Assembly: GCA_019925095.2 (NCBI GenBank)
Contig: CM034391.1
Location: forward strand, 25,595,051 to 25,659,050
Length of the DNA: 64,000 nt
Direction of reading: 5' to 3'
Source of the DNA: Dendrolimus kikuchii
Taxonomy: Eukaryota; Arthropoda; Insecta; Lepidoptera; Lasiocampidae
In this document: piece by piece, positions 24,144 through 34,508 of the stretch
Layout: each line of letters opens with the position of its first letter
How positions within the stretch are numbered: position 1 is the first letter of the stretch
The notes under the pieces: model-generated
What the model was told of the DNA's origin: nothing
Databases searched by the model: none
Seen by the model: only the letters and a program-made list of their open reading frames with translations
Program-made: the position numbers and the translations under genes

Positions 24144-27026
24144 ATGGCTACCACAAGTAGGGAAAAACCCCGCTCATTGACTTTGGCTACATATAACGCC
24201 AACGGACTTAGAAATCAGCGCGACTTGGTTCACGACTTCCTGGTCACCGATAACATAGACATTCTCTTAGTGCAAGAGACTTTCTTAAAGCCGAGTATTA
24301 GAGATCCCCGAATCGCTAATTACAACCTGATCAGGCACGATAGGTTAACCTCCCATGGCGGAGGGACACTTATCTACTACAAGCGGTCCTTGCACTGCAT
24401 CCCCATCGATACCCCCCCTCTAGAGGAACTAGAAGTCTCCGCATGCAAACTATCGATGACAGGCCATCAGCCCATCATCATAGTTTCAGCATACTTAAAA
24501 TGTCAGAAGCCCATCCTGGAAGACGATCTCAACGCCCTATTTAGTCTGGGTCCCGCGGTTATAATAGCCGGGGACCTAAACTGTAAACATCCCTCTTGGA
24601 ATTGTCCAATTGAAAATCCCAAAGGAAGGGAGCTTCTCCGCCTCTCGGACAGGCTCCTCTTTGGCATTTTAGCCCCCTTGACCCCCACCAGATACCCTGA
24701 CAGACCGGACGTACAACACCCGAGCGTTCTCGACATAGCGCTGCTGAAGGGAGTCTCCCTTCAGTTCCGCTCTATCGAAACACGGGATGACATTGACTCC
24801 GACCACTTGCCGGTCGTACTTCAGTTAGGCCCCCCGACTGACTCGACGCCACCGACGAAACCCATCATAGATTGGGCCAAAGTCCGGGACTTGCTCGCAA
24901 CGACAAGCTCCCCGGACTTGGACCGGATCCCGGACCCGATTAACTCAGCCCAGGACAACGATGTTGCCATCGAAGCCCTCACCAGCCACCTCCAGAGCGT
25001 GGTACGGGAGTCCACTCGGCAGGTACCTCTCGAGGACCACCGACTGCCACTCCCGGACGACGTCAGAGATCTGATGAGGGACAAGAGGGCAGCATTCAGA
25101 GCCTACGGCAGCTTCCCCTCCCCAGATAATAAAGCCCAATACAGGGCACTCCAACGCCAGGTCAGACTCCGTGTCCAGGAGGTCAGGAACCAACGTTGGG
25201 ACCGACTGCTGGAGGAGATCTCCCCAACTCACCAGGCTTACTGGCAGCTGGCGAGATCTCTGAAAGCAGAAACCCTCTCGAGCATGCCACCCCTCGAGAG
25301 ACCCGATAACACCAAAGCGTTTGATGACGACGAAAAGGCAGAATGTCTCGCCGAAAGTCTCGAGCTCCAATGCTCCCCCAATATTGCCAATAACGACCCG
25401 TCTCACCTATCGGAGGTAGACGCCGAGGTCGAATATCGGTCCTCCCTCCCGGCCGAAACCACACTCGAACCGGTCACGGTTGAGGAAGTACAGGATTTCA
25501 TCAAAGCCCTAAAGCCCCGCAAGGCCCCAGGCAATGATGGAATCAGCCATAAACTTTTAAAAATCCTCCCCGCCCAACTTATCTTAATTATGGTAAGCAT
25601 CTTCAATGCCGCCATAAATAATTGCCAATTTCCAAAGACCTGGAAAGAAGCGGAAGTCATCGGTATCCGCAAACCAGGCAAACCGGCCTCAAAGCCCTCT
25701 AGTTACCGCCCCATCAGTCTACTCAGCTCGCTGGGTAAACTGTATGAGCGAGTCCTTCTCACAAGACTGAGAGATTTTGCCTTCAGCAATAATCTCATTC
25801 CCCCTGAGCAGTTTGGCTTTAGAGCTAGACACTCTTGTCCACAGCAAGTGCTCCGCATCACGGAGCACGTCCTCTCCCACTTTCAACGCAGCGGACAAAG
25901 ATTCTGGCCGACAGGCGCAGTATTCTTCGACGTCGCCAAAGCCTTCGATAAGGTCTGGCACAACGGGCTGATATACAAGCTGTATCAACTCGGTGTGCCG
26001 GACCGACTCGTACTCATTCTACGGGACTTCCTCAAAGACCGTAGATTCAGATTCCGAGTGGAGGGCACTAGATCCTCCTCTCATTCCATCTCAGCGGGAG
26101 TCCCTCAGGGCTCCGCGCTCTCCCCCTTACTTTTCTCGCTGTACACCAGCGACATGCCACGGCACCCCCATACCGAGCTAGCCCTATATGCGGATGACAC
26201 CGCCATATTCATTAGCGACCCCAGCAGATACAGAATCTGCAGTCACCTCAACGCCGCCATCAAGGAACTAGGCGACTGGTTCCGTAGATGGAGGATTGAA
26301 GTGAACCCCGAGAAGAGCGCAGCCATCATGTTCTCTCGTCGCTCTCTCTCACCCAATACTCGCCCCACCAACCAACTTATGCCCATCAAGCTATACGACG
26401 GAGTTATCCCCTGGGTTAACGAAGTCAAATATCTTGGTGTGACTCTCGATAAAGGCTTGTACTTCCACAAGCACACCAGAGCGGCCGGGAACAGAGCATA
26501 CTGGATCCTAGGCCGACTCTATCCGTTGATATGCAAGAAGAGTAAGATGAGCCTTAGAAATAAGGTGACTCTATACAAAACTTGCATCCGCCCCATCATG
26601 ACCTATGCGAGTGTGGTCTTCGGCCACGCCAGCGAAACAAACATCTGGAGACTGCAAAGAATCCAGAATCATTTTATGCGTGCTGCAGTCGACGCCCCGC
26701 GCTATATGCGGCTCGCCGACCTGCATCGCGATCTGGAGCTTCCCTCCATCAAAGATTATATAGTCACTCTATCGCGCAGATTCTTTGACCTCGCCCCCCA
26801 TCACCCGAACCCTCTGGTGACGGAAACGGTCAACTATAAACCCACACCGAACGCTCCCATGAGAAATCGTCGCCCTCGCAATGTACTCATTGACGAGCCC
26901 GATAAAATCACCCGTCTCCTCGCGATCATGAACCCCCCGAGGCTCAGAACATCAGCCTGGCATAACAGACGCAGACAGAACAGACGCCGGAGAGCCCCCG
27001 GCTCGGATCCTCTTACACAAAGGTAA
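24144..27026 (+). CDS. Jockey-like LINE ORF2 (endonuclease and reverse transcriptase, intact)
   Basis: 960 codons without a break. The N-terminal APE-type endonuclease shows NANGLRNQRD near residue 13, LLVQETF near 42, GDLNCKH near 143 and SDHLPVVLQL near 219. The reverse transcriptase spans about 450-760, with RKAPGNDGI, SYRPISLLSSLGKLYERV, FFDVAKAFDKVWH, GVPQGSALSPLLF and the catalytic YADD at 682-685. The C-terminal ~200 residues are typical of Jockey/R1-type LINEs. I see no RNase H domain. Role: nicks target DNA and reverse-transcribes the element RNA. The copy at 31085-33967 differs by only a few bases. Clade from motif style, not a tree. Confidence 0.92.
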   Translation: MATTSREKPRSLTLATYNANGLRNQRDLVHDFLVTDNIDILLVQETFLKPSIRDPRIANYNLIRHDRLTSHGGGTLIYYKRSLHCIPIDTPPLEELEVSACKLSMTGHQPIIIVSAYLKCQKPILEDDLNALFSLGPAVIIAGDLNCKHPSWNCPIENPKGRELLRLSDRLLFGILAPLTPTRYPDRPDVQHPSVLDIALLKGVSLQFRSIETRDDIDSDHLPVVLQLGPPTDSTPPTKPIIDWAKVRDLLATTSSPDLDRIPDPINSAQDNDVAIEALTSHLQSVVRESTRQVPLEDHRLPLPDDVRDLMRDKRAAFRAYGSFPSPDNKAQYRALQRQVRLRVQEVRNQRWDRLLEEISPTHQAYWQLARSLKAETLSSMPPLERPDNTKAFDDDEKAECLAESLELQCSPNIANNDPSHLSEVDAEVEYRSSLPAETTLEPVTVEEVQDFIKALKPRKAPGNDGISHKLLKILPAQLILIMVSIFNAAINNCQFPKTWKEAEVIGIRKPGKPASKPSSYRPISLLSSLGKLYERVLLTRLRDFAFSNNLIPPEQFGFRARHSCPQQVLRITEHVLSHFQRSGQRFWPTGAVFFDVAKAFDKVWHNGLIYKLYQLGVPDRLVLILRDFLKDRRFRFRVEGTRSSSHSISAGVPQGSALSPLLFSLYTSDMPRHPHTELALYADDTAIFISDPSRYRICSHLNAAIKELGDWFRRWRIEVNPEKSAAIMFSRRSLSPNTRPTNQLMPIKLYDGVIPWVNEVKYLGVTLDKGLYFHKHTRAAGNRAYWILGRLYPLICKKSKMSLRNKVTLYKTCIRPIMTYASVVFGHASETNIWRLQRIQNHFMRAAVDAPRYMRLADLHRDLELPSIKDYIVTLSRRFFDLAPHHPNPLVTETVNYKPTPNAPMRNRRPRNVLIDEPDKITRLLAIMNPPRLRTSAWHNRRRQNRRRRAPGSDPLTQR

Positions 27027-27435
27027 GACCCCACCAATCTCACACACTCAATACAGACACAAGTAGCCATACACGATTAGCATAGGCGTGTTGCTGGAGA
27101 GTTTCTTCCGCCGCTTCTTCTCCTCCAGCTATAACACGTTGCGAAGCGGTAGTAACGATAGACTAGGATCGGCTCCGCCGGCGGAGTCGATAATTGGTCC
27201 CCAAAAAACAATCATTTCAGCCTGTTGGCTTAGCTCTTTCAGCCTTTAACGGCTAATTCCCAATATAGAGTCAATCCCCCGCAGCGGTCGAGCCGAGGTC
27301 GAACCTCACAGGAGGTGCCTCCTCGAGCGTGCTGCTCCCGGGCCGAACGCCTCCGCTCCCACGGAGTCGTGAAGCCCCCAAAGTCCGGTATCGCTGAAAC
27401 AGCCATCTGCGGCTATTCAGCTGGGTCCAGTTCCA
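27027..27435 (+). other. Jockey-like LINE 3' UTR
   Basis: About 410 nt, GC-rich, ending GGGTCCAGTTCCA followed by the A/AT tail. Copies occur at 33968-34376 and, in inverse orientation, at 19768-20045 and 45213-45570. Confidence 0.8.
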
Positions 27436-27437
27436 AA

Positions 27438-27521
<84 letters not shown>
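27436..27521. repeat. Poly(A)/(AT)n tail and microsatellite
   Basis: A short A-run followed by about 80 bp of uninterrupted AT. It likely grew from the LINE tail. Confidence 0.85.
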
Positions 27522-27523
<2 letters not shown>

Positions 27524-27796
27524 CCCTGTCACTGTGTTCGACTGCAATGAACTCCGAAACTACTCAACCGATTTTGATTTTTTTTATCATTTTGCTGGAT
27601 TTGTTCTCCAACTCAGGACATAGGATAGGTTTCATTTTAATGTATAATCAAATTTTGTTATTGCATTTTTTTTTACTGAGAGGTCGGTAAGTGGAGATTG
27701 ACTTCAAATTTTGTATAGGTACTCTTTTTGCAACGTGAACGCGTACTATGAACGGATTTTAAGAAAATCATATTCAAGAGATTTTTTTATTTACTA

Positions 27797-28224
27797 AGGC
27801 GTGTTTTTCGCATGGGCATTTATATGTTGGCTTATCCCGAGTAGCACCGAGCAAAATGGGTACTGAAAGGAATGTTTTCCTATAGGCAATTATGTGTTGG
27901 CTTTTCTCGAATAGCGCCCAGCGAAATGGGCACCGAAAGGAGTGTTTTCCCATGAGCAATTATGTGTTGGCTTATCTCGAATAGCGCCCAGCGAAGTGGG
28001 CACGGAAAGGAATGTTTTCCCATGGGCAATTATGTGTTGGCTTATCTCCAATAGCGCCCAGCAAAGTGGGCACGGAAAGGAATGTTTTCCCATGGGCAAT
28101 TATGTGTTGGCTTATCTCGAATAGCGCCCAGCAAAGTGGGCACGGAAAGGAATGTTTTCCCATGGGCAATTATGTGTTGGCTTATCTCGAATAGCGCTCA
28201 ACGATGTGGACATGGGTCAGCTAG
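27797..28224 (+). repeat. 70-bp minisatellite ending in a Helitron-like terminus
   Basis: Six unit starts (TTGGCTTAT at 27827, 27897, 27967, 28037, 28107, 28177), each with the GCCCAGC(A/G)AAGTGGGC hairpin. It ends GGGTCAGCTAG|T at 28224. The hairpin lies about 10 nt from CTAG, as in Helitron 3' ends. The flank at 27522-27796 resembles weakly the repeat at 418-560. Homologous to the array at 11816-12140. Confidence 0.75.
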
Positions 28225-28517
28225 TTAAATATAAATATTCACAATAAAAAAAGAGCATAGTGTGGATCTGTAATAAAGAATGCTGTGACATAAATTTTAT
28301 ATAGGTTCCGCCCATAAAAATGGTGAATTATCAAACTGCGGTCTTATTACTTACAAATAAATTATTACTTCCAAGAGGGGGAGTTAAAGTTATGGACTTA
28401 TAACGGCGGTAATAATGCAACGCCGCCATTCGGCTGCCGACGTACTTGTGACGTAAGGGCATGTTATGTGTTCATAAAGCTTTTACACACGCACACATAC
28501 ACACACACACACACACT

Positions 28518-28569
<52 letters not shown>
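28225..28569. other. Unassigned sequence ending in (AC)n(AT)n microsatellite
   Basis: No gene seen. From about 28483 the DNA is an AC-rich then AT dinucleotide repeat, running into the next Helitron end. Confidence 0.6.
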
Positions 28570-28570
<1 letters not shown>

Positions 28571-28775
28571 TAGCTATGCAGGCGACGTCGTCCGCGTGGA
28601 ATTTGCTTTCAAAACCCTCCGATTTTGAAACATTCTTCATTGGTGCTCCGCTCTTATTTGTCTTAGCGCGATGATATATAGCCTTCCTCGATAAATGGGC
28701 TATCCAACACTCAAAGAATTTTTCAAATCAGACCTGTAGTTCCTGAGATTAGCGCGTTCAATCAAACAATATTAG
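28570..28775 (-). mobile_element. Helitron-like element (CGCGGACG family)
   Basis: Minus-strand 3' end CTAG (28570-28573) preceded by a CCACGCGGACGACGTCG stem-prone block. The body has GCCTTCCTCGATAAATGGGC and ends near the GCGCGTTCAATCAAAC block. The family recurs at 48007-48242. Confidence 0.55.
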
Positions 28776-29204
28776 TATATTTGGCTACAACACTAATACT
28801 TACATTTTAAACATCGCGATATATTTTGAATGAAACGTCCGAATTGAATAATTTAAAAAGTTCTAGAAAGGTATTGAATTCGTCTTGAATATGGAGTAAT
28901 TTATTTTGATAAGAATTAATACCAAGGTACAAAATAAACAGTTTTTGAAGCGACGGCATTTTAATTATTTAAAAAATAAAAAAAACACTTATTGTGAGAT
29001 AACTACAATAGTTAGACATATGGTTACGCGATATTTTCTGTAGACAATTATATGTTCTGCAAAGTGGTAGTACATTGTTTTGTTCTATAATCAATAGTTT
29101 TCGCAGCGCACGACGTGTAAAGATTTTTTCGGGTCATTTTTTTTACACCTTGGGTTACATTATTGGACTTTTAGTAAGGATCCCTAATTTTTTTGAAAAT
29201 ATAA
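28776..29204. other. Unassigned AT-rich sequence
   Basis: Nothing recognisable. Confidence 0.4.
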
Positions 29205-29335
29205 TATAGCCTATAGCCTTCCTCGATAATTGTACTATTCAACACAGAAAGAATTTTTCAAATTGGACTAGCGGTTCCTGAGATTAGCGCGTTTAAACAA
29301 ACAAACAAACTTTTCAGCTTTATAATATTATATAC
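29205..29335 (-). mobile_element. Helitron-like fragment, 5' part
   Basis: Second partial copy of the 28570 family, from AGCCTTCCTCGATAATTG to AAACAAACAAACAAAC and the TTCAGCTTTATA terminus. Confidence 0.5.
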
Positions 29336-29337
29336 AT

Positions 29338-29760
29338 ATATTGACTATCGGAAATGGAGTAACCAGGCGTTGGAAAGTAATGCGAATGGCGGAAGTTGGT
29401 TTTATGAAGGAAGTGAAACTGAAGTGGCGCCAAAGCATTACCGGATATTGTTAGTGCAGCGCGCTACGAGAACCTTGAATACGCGGTTTTCGGGCAGGGA
29501 GGGAACAGTCCGGTCAGGGCATCGGAGAGGCCAGATCATATACCCGTAGCCCTGGCATAAGGCGAAGGACGGAACACCCAGGGTTTTAGTGGGTATCCCT
29601 AACCGGGAGTGGTAATAGAATGGCACCAGTTCTGACTGGGCATGCAAGTGCCACCCCCGATCTGGCATTTCCCACACTAGCTCGCGAATTATCCCCCCAA
29701 GGTTCTGCCCTTGTCGCGGCTTAGTCTTCAATCGGATTTCCCCTGGTAAAAAAAAAGGGA
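29338..29760. other. GC-richer unassigned block, possible retroelement remnant
   Basis: Composition stands out from the AT-rich surroundings. It ends in a polypurine-tract-like run (A9 then GGGAGGA, 29740-29763). A 97-codon minus-strand frame (29438-29731) shows no family I know. It could be a decayed LTR element's pol end or host-derived sequence. The following 29761-30105 holds CAACA-rich repeats and AATAAA, no gene. Confidence 0.3.
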
Positions 29761-30102
29761 GGAACAGTCTACAACCAGCAATCTACAACAGGAGTCTACA
29801 AGTAGTAGTCCACAACGACAGTTTACACGGGTAGTCTGAAGCAGTCTTGGACAAGGAGCGCATAATGTATTGTGGTCGATAATTACTCTCTGACAATCGC
29901 AGCATTCTTTAAGGGCAAATTGTTGCTCGACACCTGACAGACATAGATGGAACTCTTGGAGTTCTTCTAATATTTCTGTCTATTAATGTGCTATATTTAA
30001 TATTGTAATTTTAATAATTCTAGTGTAATAAACTTTGATTACAATATTTCAGATTATTATTGTGTTATGCTCGGTCAGTCGGCCGGCGTGAGTTTACATG
30101 TT

Positions 30103-30105
<3 letters not shown>

Positions 30106-30186
<81 letters not shown>
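30106..30186. repeat. (AT)n microsatellite
   Basis: About 80 bp of AT dinucleotides. Confidence 0.9.
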
Positions 30187-30189
<3 letters not shown>

Positions 30190-30302
30190 GGTGGCGCAAA
30201 AAAACGGTTTTTTTTATTCAATTTTTTTTTCTCGTTACGGTATAATTTTATAGACCAAAAAATAATAAGTTTCTGAAAGTTTCAGTTCAAAATTTGAATT
30301 TT

Positions 30303-30368
30303 AAAAGGTCGCTCATTTATTTTTAAATGTACTAGTGCATTACTTTAGATTTTTTCGAGCGACCTTTT
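30303..30368. repeat. 12-bp perfect inverted repeat
   Basis: AAAAGGTCGCTC (30303-30314) and GAGCGACCTTTT (30357-30368) separated by 42 nt. Pairing extends several bases further out with one mismatch. Possibly part of a small hairpin/MITE element. Confidence 0.6.
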
Positions 30369-30485
30369 AATATTCATATTAATATTCCATTTTTTTATCT
30401 TTTATTTATAAATTATATTATTACTATATATATAATTTACTTTAAAAACAAGTGAATGAAGTTTTTCACAAAATATCAAACTAAT

Positions 30486-30644
30486 TGTTGCGGACAGAGA
30501 GCACCCCCCTGACCCGCCCGCCGGAGCACATCTACACTCCGCGCCCCGCATACCGCCGACGCCCATAGCTGGCGCGATTAGCAACTAGGCGTCGGACGGA
30601 ATGCGGGATATAGGAGGCTGAAAAAGCCTGAAGAATACTACTTC
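30486..30644 (+). repeat. BEL element 3, 5' LTR head (interrupted)
   Basis: TGTTGCGGACAGAG start with the long stem-loop, 159 bp, cut by the LINE insertion. The LTR resumes at 34377. Confidence 0.8.
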
Positions 30645-31072
30645 AAACCGGACATCCCGCTAATTACCGCGGGTGCCCGGCCGCCCCCAAATTCAAAAAG
30701 AACGCCAAGCGTTCTCCCCCAGCCCCCAAGGCCGCCCCGAAACGTCGGGCATTCGTGCCTGCACCTCTCCCGGCGTTCAACGCTTGGACAGGTTTTCCCG
30801 CCCTGCCTACCCAGGCTAGAGCCCCGATGCCCCTCACGAGGCCCCAACCTCAACCTCAACCCGCCACACTGCCGGCTCCCACAGGTGCTCCCTCCTCCAT
30901 CTCGAGGGACCTCGCCCTGGTAACACAGTTTGCCAGGTCGCTGCCCTTCAACCTGGATGAGGTAACAACCTTAGCGAGGAAACTCGAAACCGCCACTACC
31001 TTAAAGGCTCGTCTGCGGCTCTTCATGGAGCACGGAACGCTGATGAAGATCCTTTATGACGACACTCCCTAA
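30645..31072 (+). pseudogene. Jockey-like LINE copy 2, ORF1 C-terminal fragment
   Basis: Begins within the third zinc knuckle (QTGHPANYRG) of ORF1, matching 23704 onward with a constant offset of 6,941 bp. The frame is open to the normal stop but has no start codon of its own and lacks the first two knuckles. 5' truncation is typical of LINE insertion. Confidence 0.85.
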
Positions 31073-31084
31073 ATTAACCTCCCA

Positions 31085-33967
31085 ATGGCTACCACAAGTA
31101 GGGAAAAACCCCGCTCATTGACTTTGGCTACATATAACGCCAACGGACTTAGAAATCAGCGCGACTTGGTTCACGACTTCCTGGTCACCGATAACATAGA
31201 CATTCTCTTAGTGCAAGAGACTTTCTTAAAGCCGAGTATTAGAGATCCCCGAATCGCTAATTACAACCTGATCAGGCACGATAGGTTAACCTCCCATGGC
31301 GGAGGGACACTTATCTACTACAAGCGGTCCTTGCACTGCATCCCCATCGATACCCCCCCTCTAGAGGAACTAGAAGTCTCCGCATGCAAACTATCGATGA
31401 CAGGCCATCAGCCCATCATCATAGTTTCAGCATACTTAAAATGTCAGAAGCCCATCCTGGAAGACGATCTCAACGCCCTATTTAGTCTGGGTCCCGCGGT
31501 TATAATAGCCGGGGACCTAAACTGTAAACATCCCTCTTGGAATTGTCCAATTGAAAATCCCAAAGGAAGGGAGCTTCTCCGCCTCTCGGACAGGCTCCTC
31601 TTTGGCATTTTAGCCCCCTTGACCCCCACCAGATACCCTGACAGACCGGACGTACAACACCCGAGCGTTCTCGACATAGCGCTGCTGAAGGGAGTCTCCC
31701 TTCAGTTCCGCTCTATCGAAACACGGGATGACATTGACTCCGACCACTTGCCGGTCGTACTTCAGTTAGGCCCCCCGACTGACTCGACGCCACCGACGAA
31801 ACCCATCATAGATTGGGCCAAAGTCCGGGACTTGCTCGCAACGACAAGCTCCCCGGACTTGGACCGGATCCCGGACCCGATTAACTCAGCCCAGGACAAC
31901 GATGTTGCCATCGAAGCCCTCACCAGCCACCTCCAGAGCGTGGTACGGGAGTCCACTCGGCAGGTACCTCTCGAGGACCACCGACTGCCACTCCCGGACG
32001 ACGTCAGAGATCTGATGAGGGACAAGAGGGCAGCATTCAGAGCCTACGGCAGCTTCCCCTCCCCAGATAATAAAGCCCAATACAGGGCACTCCAACGCCA
32101 GGTCAGACTCCGTGTCCAGGAGGTCAGGAACCAACGTTGGGACCGACTGCTGGAGGAGATCTCCCCAACTCACCAGGCTTACTGGCAGCTGGCGAGATCT
32201 CTGAAAGCAGAAACCCTCTCGAGCATGCCACCCCTCGAGAGACCCGATAACACCAAAGCGTTTGATGACGACGAAAAGGCAGAATGTCTCGCCGAAAGTC
32301 TCGAGCTCCAATGCTCCCCCAATATTGCCAATAACGACCCGTCTCACCTATCGGAGGTAGACGCCGAGGTCGAATATCGGTCCTCCCTCCCGGCCGAAAC
32401 CACACTCGAACCGGTCACGGTTGAGGAAGTACAGGATTTCATCAAAGCCCTAAAGCCCCGCAAGGCCCCAGGCAATGATGGAATCAGCCATAAACTTTTA
32501 AAAATCCTCCCCGCCCAACTTATCTTAATTATGGTAAGCATCTTCAATGCCGCCATAAATAATTGCCAATTTCCAAAGACCTGGAAAGAAGCGGAAGTCA
32601 TCGGTATCCGCAAACCAGGCAAACCGGCCTCAAAGCCCTCTAGTTACCGCCCCATCAGTCTACTCAGCTCGCTGGGTAAACTGTATGAGCGAGTCCTTCT
32701 TACAAGACTGAGAGATTTTGCCTTCAGCAATAATCTCATTCCCCCTGAGCAGTTTGGCTTTAGAGCTAGACACTCTTGTCCACAGCAAGTGCTCCGCATC
32801 ACGGAGCACGTCCTCTCCCACTTTCAACGCGGCGGACAAAGATTCTGGCCGACAGGCGCAGTATTCTTCGACGTCGCCAAAGCCTTCGATAAGGTCTGGC
32901 ACAACGGGCTGATATACAAGCTGTATCAACTCGGTGTGCCGGACCGACTCGTACTCATTCTACGGGACTTCCTCAAAGACCGTAGATTCAGATTCCGAGT
33001 GGAGGGCACTAGATCCTCCTCTCATTCCATCTCAGCGGGAGTCCCTCAGGGCTCCGCGCTCTCCCCCTTACTTTTCTCGCTGTACACCAGCGACATGCCA
33101 CGGCACCCCCATACCGAGCTAGCCCTATATGCGGATGACACCGCCATATTCATTAGCGACCCCAGCAGATACAGAATCTGCAGTCACCTCAACGCCGCCA
33201 TCAAGGAACTAGGCGACTGGTTCCGTAGATGGAGGATTGAAGTGAACCCCGAGAAGAGCGCAGCCATCATGTTCTCTCGTCGCTCTCTCTCACCCAATAC
33301 TCGCCCCACCAACCAACTTATGCCCATCAAGCTATACGACGGAGTTATCCCCTGGGTTAACGAAGTCAAATATCTTGGTGTAACTCTCGATAAAGGCTTG
33401 TACTTCCACAAGCACACCAGAGCGGCCGGGAACAGAGCATACTGGATCCTAGGCCGACTCTATCCGTTGATATGCAAGAAGAGTAAGATGAGCCTTAGAA
33501 ATAAGGTGACTCTATACAAAACTTGCATCCGCCCCATCATGACCTATGCGAGTGTGGTCTTCGGCCACGCCAGCGAAACAAACATCTGGAGACTGCAAAG
33601 AATCCAGAATCATTTTATGCGTGCTGCAGTCGACGCCCCGCGCTATATGCGGCTCGCCGACCTGCATCGCGATCTGGAGCTTCCCTCCATCAAAGATTAT
33701 ATAGTCACTCTATCGCGCAGATTCTTTGACCTCGCCCCCCATCACCCGAACCCTCTGGTGACGGAAACGGTCAACTATAAACCCACACCGAACGCTCCCA
33801 TGAGAAATCGTCGCCCTCGCAATGTACTCATTGACGAGCCCGATAAAATCACCCGTCTCCTCGCGATCATGAACCCCCCGAGGCTCAGAACATCAGCCTG
33901 GCATAACAGACGCAGACAGAACAGACGCCGGAGAGCCCCCGGCTCGGATCCTCTTACACAAAGGTAA
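31085..33967 (+). CDS. Jockey-like LINE copy 2, ORF2 (intact)
   Basis: 960 codons. By eye it differs from copy 1 at a handful of bases, with one amino acid change noticed (Ser to Gly in FQR(S/G)GQ). The endonuclease motifs and YADD at 682-685 are retained. Although intact, the copy lacks the leader and most of ORF1, so it is probably not autonomously expressed unless driven by the surrounding BEL LTR. Confidence 0.9.
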   Translation: MATTSREKPRSLTLATYNANGLRNQRDLVHDFLVTDNIDILLVQETFLKPSIRDPRIANYNLIRHDRLTSHGGGTLIYYKRSLHCIPIDTPPLEELEVSACKLSMTGHQPIIIVSAYLKCQKPILEDDLNALFSLGPAVIIAGDLNCKHPSWNCPIENPKGRELLRLSDRLLFGILAPLTPTRYPDRPDVQHPSVLDIALLKGVSLQFRSIETRDDIDSDHLPVVLQLGPPTDSTPPTKPIIDWAKVRDLLATTSSPDLDRIPDPINSAQDNDVAIEALTSHLQSVVRESTRQVPLEDHRLPLPDDVRDLMRDKRAAFRAYGSFPSPDNKAQYRALQRQVRLRVQEVRNQRWDRLLEEISPTHQAYWQLARSLKAETLSSMPPLERPDNTKAFDDDEKAECLAESLELQCSPNIANNDPSHLSEVDAEVEYRSSLPAETTLEPVTVEEVQDFIKALKPRKAPGNDGISHKLLKILPAQLILIMVSIFNAAINNCQFPKTWKEAEVIGIRKPGKPASKPSSYRPISLLSSLGKLYERVLLTRLRDFAFSNNLIPPEQFGFRARHSCPQQVLRITEHVLSHFQRGGQRFWPTGAVFFDVAKAFDKVWHNGLIYKLYQLGVPDRLVLILRDFLKDRRFRFRVEGTRSSSHSISAGVPQGSALSPLLFSLYTSDMPRHPHTELALYADDTAIFISDPSRYRICSHLNAAIKELGDWFRRWRIEVNPEKSAAIMFSRRSLSPNTRPTNQLMPIKLYDGVIPWVNEVKYLGVTLDKGLYFHKHTRAAGNRAYWILGRLYPLICKKSKMSLRNKVTLYKTCIRPIMTYASVVFGHASETNIWRLQRIQNHFMRAAVDAPRYMRLADLHRDLELPSIKDYIVTLSRRFFDLAPHHPNPLVTETVNYKPTPNAPMRNRRPRNVLIDEPDKITRLLAIMNPPRLRTSAWHNRRRQNRRRRAPGSDPLTQR

Positions 33968-34376
33968 GACCCCACCAATCTCACACACTCAATACAGACA
34001 CAAGTAGCCATACACGATTAGCATAGGCGTGTTGCTGGAGAGTTTCTTCCGCCGCTTCTTCTCCTCCAGCTATAACACGTTGCGAAGCGGTAGTAACGAT
34101 AGACTAGGATCGGCTCCGCCGGCGGAGTCGATAATTGGTCCCCAAAAAACAATCATTTCAGCCTGTTGGCTTAGCTCTTTCAGCCTTTAACGGCTAATTC
34201 CCAATATAGAGTCAATCCCCCGCAGCGGTCGAGCCGAGGTCGAACCTCACAGGAGGTGCCTCCTCGAGCGTGCTGCTCCCGGGCCGAACGCCTCCGCTCC
34301 CACGGAGTCGTGAAGCCCCCAAAGTCCGGTATCGCTGAAACAGCCATCTGCGGCTATTCAGCTGGGTCCAGTTCCA
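33968..34376 (+). other. Jockey-like LINE copy 2, 3' UTR without tail
   Basis: Matches 27027-27435 and stops at AGTTCCA with no poly(A). It joins the BEL LTR tail directly. Confidence 0.8.
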
Positions 34377-34508
34377 TTCATATATTGTACTCAACTCTCT
34401 TGCATACTTTGTTCTACTCTTTAAATGTACATTTATAACTTAATAATAATCATACAGTCCATTATTACGTCGAATTTTCATTTCCAAACCCGAGAAGCAA
34501 CTGCCACA
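34377..34508 (+). repeat. BEL element 3, 5' LTR tail
   Basis: TTCATATATTGTACTC to GCAACTGCCAC. Closest to the solo LTR at 40781-41041 in this part. About 20 bp of LTR are missing at the LINE junction. Confidence 0.75.

Noticed and set aside
27797..28224. Regular direct repeats resembling a CRISPR array.
   Set aside because: Units are contiguous 70-bp tandem copies with no unique spacers, in a eukaryotic transposon-rich context.
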